Assembly (NCBI GenBank): GCA_025642065.1
Contig: JAODUP010000325.1
Span: 167,501 to 231,500 of the forward strand
Direction: 5' to 3'
DNA: 64,000 nucleotides
Origin: Paralvinella palmiformis
Taxonomy: Eukaryota > Annelida > Polychaeta > Terebellida > Alvinellidae
Shown: positions 25,381-31,345 of the stretch, one piece after another
Layout: each line of letters begins with the position of its first letter
Position numbering within the stretch: the stretch's first letter is position 1
Position numbers and translations under genes: made by a program
The notes under the pieces: model-generated
The model's database searches: none
What the model saw: the letters and a program-made list of their open reading frames with translations, nothing else
Told to the model about the DNA's origin: nothing

Positions 25381-28300
25381 CGACATATTGTAAATCTGAA
25401 CAAAATCCCCGATTACATTTACGATAATTTTATTTGATTAAAGGATATTGAAATGACAATTTGTGTTTACTTTTATAGTTACATACAATCAGCTACATCT
25501 TGATGCGATTGTTGATCGGGAATATTCGATTCTCGAGACATAATAGTATTTTGTTTGACGTATTAGATACACAGCCACTTTCTTCCTTTGTCGTAAATAA
25601 GACAAGATTGAGATATACTTGGGTGTAATAAAGCGAGAAATTTTAATATATGTAAACGTGACTTAATCGATTTTGATTTCCAAGTACATTGTGTACACAC
25701 ACCACACATAACTGGACAACGTTGTACAGATGCTGGAATTGGCAATAAAAGCGATTACAGACCAGACAAGTAAAATTGTGTCCTGTGTGACATATCCTTT
25801 AATTTATCAATCCTCCATTCCATTTACAGGAGGCATTGCCAAAGCTACCGCGACCAGCTTCACGACCTACACCAAGCCGTACCAAGCGATGAACATGCAC
25901 AACATCCGTGGTTGGATGCCCGAACTCCGGGTCAAAGAACAACAATGTATCACGTTAGATCTCGGTAGCCAAGTGAACATCCACGGGGTCGCCTCATCAG
26001 GGGGCAGGTGGAAAGGCAAATGTTCGTACGTCAAACGTTACACGGTCTACGTGAGCCGCGACGGTGAAGACTGGCAGTTAATGTTGAAGAAGGGCACCAA
26101 AAGAGAGAGGGTACGTCTCGGTGATGATGATGATGATGATGATTGATGTTTGATGTTTTACGGCCACTTTTGTGCACATGGTAGGCTAAATGGGCCGAGC
26201 GACCTCCGAAGGTAATGAAGCGAAGTCAAAGATGAAACAACCATCAGATATTCCCACTCCGGGATTCGAACACGGGTGGTAGTGATCTGTGGTCCAACAC
26301 GCTACCGCTAGACCACGGAGGCGCCCCTGGTACGTCTCGGTATTCGCTATCTTGTATGGAGATCCCTCTTAACAGATCCGGTCGTAAGAGGGATGGTCGT
26401 AGATCTTATTTATGTTTACCGGCCATCTTTAAATTCCAAGGCTAGAACGTTCCGGCGACTCAGTGATTAGCGGGCTGCGTTGTAAACCTTTAGGTTCCGG
26501 GTTCGAATGCGCCCCATCTATGTGCCCCTTCCCCGGTGGAAGTCGCCCCTCGATCGCACGCCCGAATGGCTACCAACGTTCAAGGTTAAACAAAGAACTC
26601 CCCTACTCGCACAGTTTTAGCCAAAAGCTTTATTCCTATTACTGCAATCGATTTACATCAAGCGGGATAGCGTCGCTGAGTCGTTTTTGGGACGTTTCCA
26701 ATAATTTGGGAAATGACTAAAGAAGAAAAACGACCTTTTAAATATAGGATACAAATACGTTTTCCCCGATGTAATGTCAGACATTTGTATTAGTTCGCGT
26801 ACCATCATAAGATGACTGTATCAGCTTAAAGGTAATCTTTGATAATTAATTGTCCATTGTCCTGCCGAAGTGAAGGAATTTATGTTTATCGTCAACGAAT
26901 TTTACTGTTGTTGTTGCAGCTGCTGTTGTTGTTATTGTTGTTGTTGTTGTTTGCAGTCGTAATTTATCAAATAGCTAGTATAGAGCTAAACATAATCGCT
27001 AATCGGATATCACGAAAATCCGACCAATTTTATCTGGATCAGCATGATATAACTAAGATAGCCGTCTTTGTCATTGGCAGGCCTTCCTCAATAAAGACTG
27101 CTACGATGTGACGTTCCATTGTCTACACAAGTATTACGGTAATCCATTCGAGGCGCGATACGTCCGTGCGTGTATCATTCCAGAACAGTACGAGAACTAC
27201 CCGATGATGAAGTTTATAGTCTACGGCTTTAGGAGTGAGTACTATTATAACATAATAATCACGATATAATAAGCCTGATTGGTACACCGACGATCCATTA
27301 TTAACAACATGCGGACATCAACCATCGCGGTACCAATTGTATATCAGACCTGGGGTAATTGTAATAGTAGGAGTAACGATTACCTTTTTCGCAGTAATAG
27401 TAATAGTGAATCTCATTTTGAAAGTAAGAGTAATTGTAATTGTAATAGTTGATAAAGTAATAGTAATCCACTATTACTTTGCTATTATATTTTGTCAGAC
27501 ACACAATACATTTTGCCAGATATGTCACTGCACCGTCAAATCTCACTGTCACCTGATTGGCTGCTCAATCAAGTTGTCATTTATAATATTGTTTGAAACA
27601 GACTAAGTACTGCGTACTTAACCGAATTCAAGTTGATTACCACGGGCTCCCAATTATCCCCCAATTAAGAATCTATATTTGGCATCCCTGATGTTGGCAT
27701 TACTTGTGCCACTGTTCATATATAAGCTCCCCAATTTACAGGTCGACATCATATCTTACACCTGCTATCACTGAATTACACCTGATATACACATAACCTG
27801 ATGTTTAATATGTTTTACGCTGTATCTAGGATATTATCAATAATATAGACATCCACATAAAAAACTATAAATCATAATGGCTAAAGTATCACATCTGAGT
27901 CATTTTGAGATGTCTACTAATACCGACGTCAACTACAAAGCCAAATGTAAGCATTGTGGTTCAAGCATATCAGGCTCAGCCAAGACTATTTCCAACTTCA
28001 CCACAGTATTTATTTGTAGATTATAATATATTGTATACTGCATGTATTATTATTATATTATTATATACCACATTTGAAAAATGACAAGAAAATAAATGTA
28101 ACAGTAAACACATACCGTAATCTACTATTATAAACTTATGAGAGCGCATGCACATTACTATGCAAGAGGCAATTGGTGTATTACCTGGTATTGTTGTATG
28201 CACCATCTTGCTAATCATGCCCATTCAGCCATGACAGGCATATATGGAAATTCTTCACCTATTGGGAATTTACTAGTGACCCAGTAACATATAAAACTAC

Positions 28301-30324
28301 CAGTACTATCATTACCATTACCAATACTACAACTACTACTAATAATAATAATAATAGCATAAACAAAAATATAATAGTAATAGTAAGAAATGTAATAGTA
28401 ATATATTACATTCAATATCAAGTGTAATAGTAATAGCAATACTCAGAAGTAATAGTAATAGTAATATATTACATTTCAAAGTAATTGACCCAGGTCTGTT
28501 AGATATACAGCCATATTCTTTCGTACCCACTATACTCATAAACGCGATATAAATTTAACGATCACTTATCTCAAAACACAGCCATTTTACTCAAACACAG
28601 GGCATTTTTCCTTTTCACGCTGCACATTTTCTCCTGGAATGAAACATCGGCCAAAATTCGATAGTAAACGTTTATGTTTAAAAACATGCAGTCTACTTTT
28701 AAAGGCCAAAATACAGCGATTTTTGTCTGCAAAAATCATTTTGAATTGGCTATCTTAAAGAACTCCATCACTTTGTCTATATCACTGTTGTTGTTGCTGC
28801 TGTTGTTGTTGTTTTGCAATGTATATTATATACAGCTATAACTACAAGAATTTGCGCTTTCATACATCAGTTTCGCAATCAGCCAACGAAATACGAGTTT
28901 AGATTCCTAACCTAACACAAATACGGGTGACCTTTACCAAATATGACGTCATTTACAGGATATTCCTCGGACACCTCCATGGCATAACTTGTAGGGCGGT
29001 TGGCCACAGATCTATAGCACCTGGGTTAAAACCCCAGCCGGTCTATGTCAGAAGGGTGTTTCATCTTTCACTTCGCCTCGTTGCCTTTGGATGTCGCTTG
29101 GCCCATTTGGCCTACCATTTAGCCTAATCAGAATGTTTTATATAGTTTTTTTTTATCTCAGTGACACGGATCTTGACATAGCATAATAAACCCAGTAAAT
29201 AATTATGTATAATAGCGTATAATTATGTATGTGATGCAATTTTGCATGCATAATATTTGTACATGATACGCTGTTTCCAAGGATGACGTCATATAGGAGA
29301 GATTTTAAGCAATGATCGACAGAAGAGGGTACTTACATTAACAGCCAATTTTCATAGATCCTGATTTTTACTGTATTTTCCATAAACCTTAAATCTTGAT
29401 TGGGGTTCTAAAATTGTATCAACATAATAGATCGATTATCACAAAAACAAAACTAATAATCTAAAATCTGAACCTTACACTTACAAATTAATTATGTTAG
29501 TTTGATATTTGTGTTGCTAATGCTTGTCAATAAAAGTGTGTATTTGTGTATTTATACAGAGCGTAATGACCTGGCACACATCATGGGTGAGTAAAACTTG
29601 ATGTTTCGAAGAGAACTATTGGTTATTTACGCAATCACCATTATTATTAGCAGTATTACTTAAACAATCTTACAGTAGAATACACTTCAAGTGGTCTACA
29701 TATATCATAATGATAACTATCACCTATACGCATATGGACATCTTTGCCATACACGATTCATCATGCAATATAAGTTGAAAAATATATGATATGGTTTTCC
29801 GCCTTATTCAGGTATGATGCAGGATAGGAACACGGTATCGGTGACTGGCTGCCAGTGTTACTGGGATCTGAGCCTTAAGAGTTGTGCCTGCTGTTTGGCC
29901 AATGCCAGACAATGTAGCTCGTCCTATCCTTATCAGTGTGTTAGGGCTGGAGATGCCGCTATGTGTGGCTCAGGTAAGTCGGGATGGAGTGTGGGTTCTT
30001 CATGATAAACGAGGGCTACGGTTACTGAGGTAGATACTGGGTGTGTGTGTGTGTGATTGTGTGTGTGGTGGTGAGTGAGTGAGTGAGTGAGTGAGTGAGT
30101 GAGTGAGTGGTGGTGAGTGAGTGAGTGAGTGAGTGAGTGAGTGAGTGAGTGAGTGAGTGAGTGAGTGAGTGAGTGAGTGAGTGAGTTTGACGTAACAATG
30201 CCAGACACAAAGATAGATATACAGATAAAGAGGTACAGGACGGTAGACTGACAGAGAAGCATATAGAAAAAAGAGGAACTATGACAGAAAGATAAATAGA
30301 TTATAGATATATATATATATATAT

Positions 30325-30367
<43 letters not shown>

Positions 30368-30449
30368 TAGATAGAAGGACCATTGACTGAAAGATATATC
30401 AAACTGTTGTATAAACATATAGACTGAAAAATGGCAAGGTAAAGGTACT

Positions 30450-30485
<36 letters not shown>

Positions 30486-31065
30486 CGAAATTACAGGAAG
30501 TTTGATTGATTGATTGTTGTTAACTTTGTTGTTGTTGCTGTGTCTTTTCACAGTTATTTCTGCTTACAGTGACACACAAATATCACTAACAATGTAAAAA
30601 GTTGACGTTCATTCCCATATTCCCTTTCCTCTTCTAGTCGATGCCTTCCCGAAATGGTCCCGAGAAGAGCCGATGAAGGTACGACCTTCACCGACTGAAG
30701 ATCCATCTGAAGACGAAGAACAACCTCTTATCATCTGCGCCGAGGATCAAGTCGTCTGCCCGTCGGATCCCACCAAGTGCAAAGATGCCGGATCCCTGCG
30801 CTGCATCGAGGCCGAGATTCCCGATCCGGAAATCCAGCTGCAGGAGGCCGACGCCATATCCGGTTTGTTGGACATCAGTGATGAGGAGGCCGAGGGCGTG
30901 GTAGCCGATAGTCTTGTGGAAATGGAGGAGGAAGATGGGGCACCGACTGAGACAGAACCTCAACCAACCGAGACCCCATCATCTGGGGAGGATCAGGATC
31001 AGAAGGAGAATACTACCAGCCCCGGCACAACGCCCAGCATCGAGTGTATATGTCCGCCGGCGTAA
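307..31065 (+). CDS. Hemocytin/vWF-like secreted multidomain protein, 3' part of gene (27 exons)
   Basis: The exons 307-404, 1024-1177, 1653-1785, 5073-5123, 5381-5417, 5614-5725, 5923-5985, then twenty further exons to 30638-31065, join with consistent phases into 2726 nt in one frame ending in TAA. Seen in order: a divergent C8-like Cys segment, a TIL-like Cys-rich segment with a short VWC-like stretch, acidic E/P linker repeats, Arg/Lys-rich blocks, two copies of a 48-residue segment, an F5/8 type C domain, a Cys-rich exon and an acidic tail ending CICPPA. C8 + TIL + discoidin is the architecture of arthropod hemocytin/hemolectin and related extracellular clotting or adhesion proteins, so an extracellular adhesive role is inferred. 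The 5' end (signal peptide, VWD domains) lies outside the window. No C-terminal cystine knot is seen. SCO-spondin or mucin-like relatives are alternatives. Confidence 0.8.
1024..1177 (+). CDS. Gene 1 exon: C8-like segment
   Basis: Acceptor TTTACTTCAG and donor GTAAGA bound a phase 0 to phase 1 exon. It carries spaced cysteines ([25 protein letters not shown]) as in a C8 domain. The open frame continues a little past the donor, but the Cys pattern stops there. Confidence 0.75.
1334..1445. repeat. Compound microsatellite (CT)n, G-run, (GT/GC)n
   Basis: Simple sequence in a gene 1 intron; it creates a false minus-strand reading frame. Confidence 0.9.
1653..1785 (+). CDS. Gene 1 exon: first half of TIL-like segment
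   Basis: The exon runs from an acceptor ending in CAG to donor GTTGGT, phase 1 to 2. It begins [11 protein letters not shown] and ends [10 protein letters not shown], the typical opening and middle of a trypsin-inhibitor-like (TIL) Cys-rich domain. A second donor, GTAACA, lies four bases on but would break the frame of the next exon. Confidence 0.8.
2471..2620 (-). repeat. LTR copy (3' LTR of the minus-strand element)
   Basis: A direct repeat of the sequence at 4309-4462. Both copies share TGCACATACACAAAAGCACA, GGCAGTCGGCCACTACAA and TTTATAAGTAACATACA. No clear target duplication was found outside. Confidence 0.75.
3758..3944 (-). mobile_element. tRNA-derived SINE, family A, nested in gypsy remnant
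   Basis: Read on the minus strand it starts with a tRNA-like head that has an A box (TGGTCTAGCGG) and a B box (GTTCGAATC). A conserved body and an (ATC)n tail follow. Flanking target duplications (GTTGTTCCTAATGA at 3744 and GTTGTTGCTAATGA at 3945) differ at one base. It is not a real tRNA gene because no cloverleaf 3' half closes properly. Confidence 0.85.
4309..4462 (-). repeat. LTR copy (5' LTR of the minus-strand element)
   Basis: The partner of the repeat at 2471. Small indels separate the two copies, which indicates an old insertion. Confidence 0.75.
4640..4910 (+). repeat. Dispersed repeat family with GGCACTGGC/CTCAGAGTATC words, copy 1
   Basis: Contains CTGGCACTGGCAATG, GGCTCAGAGTATCA and a series of CCTACACCTGCATAA-like words. 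It resembles the stretch after the (GT)n at 62212. Confidence 0.5.
5073..5123 (+). CDS. Gene 1 exon: second half of TIL-like segment
   Basis: Acceptor TTTACAG. The reading [18 protein letters not shown] completes the TIL Cys pattern. Donor GTACAA at 5124 gives phase 2, which fits the next exon. The stronger-looking GTGAGT at 5134 would leave phase 0 and put a stop early in the next exon, so it was not chosen. That competing donor is the main uncertainty. Confidence 0.7.
5381..5417 (+). CDS. Gene 1 exon: micro-exon after TIL
   Basis: This 37-nt exon lies between TTCTACAG and GTGAGT. Read in phase 2 it gives [12 protein letters not shown] and continues the Cys-rich stretch. About 60 bases upstream is an imperfect copy of its sequence (near 5316-5341), possibly a dead duplicate. 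Confidence 0.65.
5614..5725 (+). CDS. Gene 1 exon: Cys-rich VWC-like segment
   Basis: Acceptor CAATCAG, donor GTGAGT, phase 0 to 1. It contains eight cysteines including [11 protein letters not shown] and DSGCGAI, like the variable VWC-like tail that follows TIL domains. The family assignment is loose, but the Cys density makes coding status strong. Confidence 0.8.
5923..5985 (+). CDS. Gene 1 exon: linker start
   Basis: A 63-nt phase 1-1 exon with acceptor TTCGAAG and donor GTAAGG. It reads [20 protein letters not shown]. It is the first of a long series of phase 1-1 exons, which can be duplicated or skipped without changing frame. Confidence 0.75.
6121..6265 (+). mobile_element. tRNA-derived SINE, family B copy
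   Basis: A tRNA-like head (GATAGCTGAGTGTTGCC, B box GGTTCAAATC) is followed by GGGATGTTTCCCCGTG and TATCCCAGGTGTGAC. The same body words recur near 43005 and 59965. Confidence 0.6.
7061..7189 (+). repeat. 26-bp minisatellite, five copies
   Basis: TTCACTTGATGTCTAAATAT recurs every 26 bases, just before the start of exon-module copy 1. Confidence 0.85.
7394..7444 (+). CDS. Gene 1 linker exon E1, module copy 1
   Basis: A 51-nt phase 1-1 exon, acceptor TTTTGTAG and donor GTGAGT, encoding [17 protein letters not shown]. Near-identical exons lie at 9660-9710 and 16851-16901. It is strongly acidic and proline-rich, as in a flexible linker. Confidence 0.85.
7848..7892 (+). CDS. Gene 1 linker exon E2, module copy 1
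   Basis: A 45-nt phase 1-1 exon, acceptor GTTCCAG and donor GTAAGA, encoding [15 protein letters not shown]. Paralogous exons are at 10114, 14938 and 18057. Confidence 0.85.
7908..8092 (+). mobile_element. SINE family A copy
   Basis: A 5'-shortened copy on the plus strand. It shares the body ACTTCGCTTCATTA, CGGCCCATTTAGCCTA, GTGGCCGTAAAACATCA and an (ATC)-rich tail. It was later copied with the exon module, with homologous copies at 10175 and 15005. Confidence 0.8.
9660..9710 (+). CDS. Gene 1 linker exon E1, module copy 2
   Basis: Near-identical to the exon at 7394. One substitution gives IQIPDE in place of IPIPDE. Splice signals and phase are conserved. Confidence 0.85.
10114..10158 (+). 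CDS. Gene 1 linker exon E2, module copy 2
   Basis: A 45-nt copy encoding [15 protein letters not shown]. The distance to its E1 partner (about 454 bases) is the same as in copy 1. Confidence 0.85.
10175..10357 (+). mobile_element. SINE family A copy (module copy 2)
   Basis: The same insertion as at 7908, carried by the tandem duplication of the exon module. Position relative to exon E2 is identical. Confidence 0.8.
11641..14597 (-). mobile_element. LINE (APE endonuclease + RT), decayed
   Basis: On the minus strand I see an endonuclease segment (13813-14073, with [14 protein letters not shown]), a linker, RT blocks (12295-12618, with [11 protein letters not shown] and TNGVKQGC) and the RT C-terminal part (11797-12099, with [12 protein letters not shown] and YGAETW). 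The longest pieces share one frame, but stops and indels interrupt them. The catalytic FADD-type box reads FADV. Family resemblance is to the APE-bearing LINEs often annotated as craniofacial development protein 2-like; I cannot fix the clade. Comparison with module copies 2 and 4 gives the insertion limits. Confidence 0.88.
14938..14979 (+). CDS. Gene 1 linker exon E2, module copy 3 (partner E1 missing)
   Basis: A 42-nt copy, one codon shorter, encoding [14 protein letters not shown]. Its module has no E1: the sequence jumps from the LINE insertion flank (about 14630) directly into the region that follows E1 in the other copies. Phase is kept because both exons are phase 1-1. Confidence 0.85.
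15005..15160 (+). mobile_element. SINE family A copy (module copy 3)
   Basis: The third copy by segmental duplication, slightly shortened. In module copy 4 the corresponding region (after 18125) lacks it, so it was deleted there. Confidence 0.8.
16851..16901 (+). CDS. Gene 1 linker exon E1, module copy 4
   Basis: A 51-nt exon whose translation is identical to the first copy at 7394. Same TAG acceptor and GTGAGT donor. Confidence 0.85.
17070..17655. other. AT-rich insertion between E1 and E2 of module copy 4
   Basis: A stretch with an (AT)n run at about 17144-17186, not found in the other module copies. I see no coding signal in it. Confidence 0.55.
18057..18098 (+). CDS. Gene 1 linker exon E2, module copy 4
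   Basis: A 42-nt copy encoding [14 protein letters not shown]. It shares the shortened form with copy 3, which suggests that copies 3 and 4 arose from each other. Confidence 0.85.
18263..18640 (+). repeat. (GT)n-linked dispersed repeat, copy 2
   Basis: A (GT)43 tract is followed by AT-rich sequence and by CATCAGCCTGTGGGAACCAG and ATGTCACGCCCACAGG, which match words near 62470-62530. Confidence 0.55.
18265..18351. repeat. (GT)n microsatellite
   Basis: About 43 uninterrupted dinucleotides; it creates false CVCV/HTHT frames. Confidence 0.95.
19541..19603 (+). CDS. Gene 1 exon: acidic-to-basic switch
   Basis: A 63-nt phase 1-1 exon between TATCTAG and GTAAGT. It opens with EEEEPENY like the linker repeats and then turns basic ([10 protein letters not shown]). 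It marks the switch from the acidic to the basic half of the linker. Confidence 0.8.
19619..19667. repeat. (AT)n microsatellite
   Basis: It starts about 15 bases after the donor of the exon at 19541-19603. Confidence 0.9.
20065..20115 (+). CDS. Gene 1 exon: basic linker block
   Basis: A 51-nt phase 1-1 exon, acceptor TTTTCAG and donor GTAATA, encoding [17 protein letters not shown]. It is highly Arg/Lys-rich. The dibasic runs could be proprotein-convertase or polyanion-binding sites, which is inference only. Confidence 0.8.
   Translation, partial: VRRSLDQRENHTGGEK
20363..20404 (+). CDS. Gene 1 exon: short linker
   Basis: A 42-nt phase 1-1 exon, acceptor TTTCCAG and donor GTAAAA, encoding [13 protein letters not shown]. 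It keeps the frame between two basic blocks. Confidence 0.7.
20522..20644 (+). CDS. Gene 1 exon: second basic linker block
   Basis: A 123-nt phase 1-1 exon, acceptor CTCATAG and donor GTATGT. Its second half is dominated by Lys and Arg (for example [20 protein letters not shown]). Its charge is opposite to that of the preceding E/P repeats. Confidence 0.8.
21152..21366 (+). repeat. 53-bp minisatellite, four copies
   Basis: A unit beginning TGTTTACAAGTATTTTGACA repeats every 53 bases (starts at 21153, 21206, 21259 and about 21311). Confidence 0.85.
21500..21585 (-). mobile_element. tRNA-like SINE head, copy 1
   Basis: On the minus strand GCCTAAATGGTAGCGCGTTT and CGGGGTTACAATC resemble tRNA A and B boxes. 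The duplicated copy lies at 22865-22942. Confidence 0.5.
21810..21953 (+). CDS. Gene 1 exon: 48-residue segment, copy 1
   Basis: A 144-nt phase 1-1 exon, acceptor ATTTCAG and donor GTACTA. It reads through [19 protein letters not shown] and [10 protein letters not shown] near-identical exon at 24038 arose by tandem duplication of the surrounding DNA. I recognise no domain in it. Confidence 0.85.
22051..22108. repeat. (AT)n microsatellite
   Basis: Its shorter counterpart in duplication unit 2 is at 24569-24600. Confidence 0.9.
22420..22741 (+). repeat. 53-bp minisatellite, about six copies
   Basis: The same unit as at 21152 in the duplicated segment, expanded to about six copies with scattered substitutions. 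Confidence 0.85.
22865..22942 (-). mobile_element. tRNA-like SINE head, copy 2
   Basis: The counterpart of 21500-21585, carried by the tandem duplication. Confidence 0.5.
22940..23885. other. Extra 0.9-kb segment in duplication unit 2
   Basis: This stretch is absent from unit 1 at the matching point (about 21575-21630). No coding signal, clear inverted termini or target duplication could be seen. It may be an insertion in unit 2 or a loss from unit 1. Confidence 0.5.
24038..24181 (+). CDS. Gene 1 exon: 48-residue segment, copy 2
   Basis: A second 144-nt copy that differs at a handful of residues (EPLRDH against EPFRDH, SILLG against SIFLG, FPDPK against FPDPI). Acceptor, donor and phase are conserved, so both copies appear usable. 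Confidence 0.85.
24569..24600. repeat. (AT)n microsatellite in duplication unit 2
   Basis: The duplicated counterpart of 22051-22108, about half the length. Confidence 0.9.
24778..24828 (+). CDS. Gene 1 exon: short linker
   Basis: A 51-nt phase 1-1 exon, acceptor AACTAG and donor GTAAAT, encoding [17 protein letters not shown]. The tandem duplication of the previous exon breaks exactly at the acceptor of this exon: a remnant AACTAG lies near 22287. Confidence 0.75.
24915..24963. repeat. (AT)n microsatellite near acceptor
   Basis: It occupies the region where the branch point of the exon at 24987 would lie, so its length may affect splicing (inference). Confidence 0.9.
24987..25067 (+). CDS. 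Gene 1 exon: lead-in to discoidin domain
   Basis: An 81-nt phase 1-1 exon, acceptor TTCGCAG and donor GTAAGT. It reads [20 protein letters not shown]. An (AT)n run ends about 20 bases before the acceptor. Confidence 0.8.
25830..26110 (+). CDS. Gene 1 exon: F5/8 type C (discoidin) domain, first part
   Basis: A 281-nt exon, phase 1 to 0, acceptor TTTACAG and donor GTACGT. It shows discoidin hallmarks: a Trp in the first strand region (RGWMPEL), [21 protein letters not shown], and [14 protein letters not shown]. The known fold is a jelly-roll that binds lipids, sugars or collagen through surface spikes. The donor is duplicated by a SINE insertion just downstream. The open frame upstream of 25830 is intronic. 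Confidence 0.92.
26123..26328 (-). mobile_element. tRNA-derived SINE, family A, at the splice donor
   Basis: Same family as 3758-3944: A box TGGTCTAGCGG, B box GTTCGAATC, and tail (ATC)n at the left end. It is flanked by perfect 13-bp duplications GGTACGTCTCGGT (26110-26122 and 26329-26341). The left duplication is the exon/intron junction of the discoidin exon. Confidence 0.92.
26450..26575 (+). mobile_element. tRNA-derived SINE-like element
   Basis: CGGCGACTCAGTGATTAGCG (A-box-like) followed by GGGTTCGAATGCG (B box) gives the head of a tRNA-derived SINE. The body does not match families A or B. It lies in the intron that splits the discoidin domain. Confidence 0.5.
27081..27234 (+). CDS. 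Gene 1 exon: F5/8 type C domain, second part
   Basis: A 154-nt exon, phase 0 to 1, acceptor TTGGCAG and donor GTGAGT. It completes the fold with [17 protein letters not shown] and MKFIVYGF, the usual ARYVRI..P.. and E/F..YG ending. It carries additional cysteines ([13 protein letters not shown]) not usual in the family. Confidence 0.9.
27345..28498 (+). mobile_element. Non-autonomous hAT-type DNA transposon with BED-finger fragment
   Basis: The ends are CAGACCTGGG and CCCAGGTCTG, inverted copies of each other, with near-identical 8-base flanks (TTGTATAT and TTAGATAT). Both subterminal regions are full of GTAATAGTAATAG-like repeats. Inside, about 27876-28010 on the plus strand reads [10 protein letters not shown] and [11 protein letters not shown], a BED zinc-finger N-terminus as in hAT transposases. 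The catalytic part is absent. Confidence 0.82.
28985..29130 (+). mobile_element. SINE family A copy
   Basis: A degraded tRNA-like head (GGCGGTTGGCCACAGATC) is followed by the family body (TTTCATCTTTCACTTCGCC, TTGGCCCATTTGGCCTACCA). It lies in the intron between the discoidin and Cys-rich exons of gene 1. Confidence 0.7.
29560..29586 (+). CDS. Gene 1 exon: 27-nt micro-exon
   Basis: A phase 1-1 exon, acceptor TATACAG and donor GTGAGT, encoding RNDLAHIM. It is very short, and support comes from clean splice sites and phase only. Confidence 0.6.
29812..29973 (+). CDS. Gene 1 exon: C-terminal Cys-rich segment
   Basis: A 162-nt phase 1-1 exon, acceptor TATTCAG and donor GTAAGT. It has many cysteines ([27 protein letters not shown]) and no recognised domain. 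It may be a disulfide-knotted module typical of secreted proteins. Confidence 0.85.
30071..30186. repeat. (GTGA)n tetranucleotide tract
   Basis: About 29 units with two GGTG interruptions, in the last intron of gene 1, followed by (AT)n, (AG)n and (ACAG)n tracts to 30485. Confidence 0.95.
30306..30485. repeat. (AT)n, (AG)n, (GATA)n and (ACAG)n tracts
   Basis: A cluster of simple repeats in the last intron of gene 1. Confidence 0.9.
30638..31065 (+). CDS. Gene 1 last exon: acidic tail
   Basis: Acceptor CTTCTAG and stop TAA at 31063. After [20 protein letters not shown] comes a Cys-bearing stretch ([17 protein letters not shown]) and then long Glu/Asp/Pro/Thr-rich sequence ending ECICPPA. GC content and codon use are higher than in the flanks, which supports coding. 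No cystine knot is present. Confidence 0.88.
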
Positions 31066-31321
31066 TGGTGACAGCGTATATGGCCACACGATTGACGGCC
31101 AATACCCCACACATACCCAATCAATCACTAAATCACCCACCCCATACCCAAGTTTTACGTCTTCCTTGTCGAACGTTTAAACGTTGAGTACAATTATTCT
31201 CATCTAATTATAGACGGCTAACATTTATGGTTTATGTATATGTAGTCTCCTAACCGGTTTATTGTTCATGTATTTATGAATATACACTGCAGATACCCCA
31301 ATGATTCGGTTTTATTGCTTG

Positions 31322-31327
31322 AATAAA
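31322..31327 (+). terminator. Poly(A) signal of gene 1
   Basis: AATAAA lies about 257 bases downstream of the gene 1 stop codon, giving a short 3' UTR. No better signal lies closer. Confidence 0.6.
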
Positions 31328-31345
31328 ACTGCTACAAGCCTTTAT

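Noticed and set aside
25730..25829. Extension of the discoidin exon upstream
   Set aside because: The frame is open, but a clean TTTACAG acceptor at 25829 fits the phase of the previous exon.
29933..30418. Long minus-strand frame with LTHSLTHSL repeats
   Set aside because: It is a translation of the (GTGA)n and neighbouring simple repeats in an intron.
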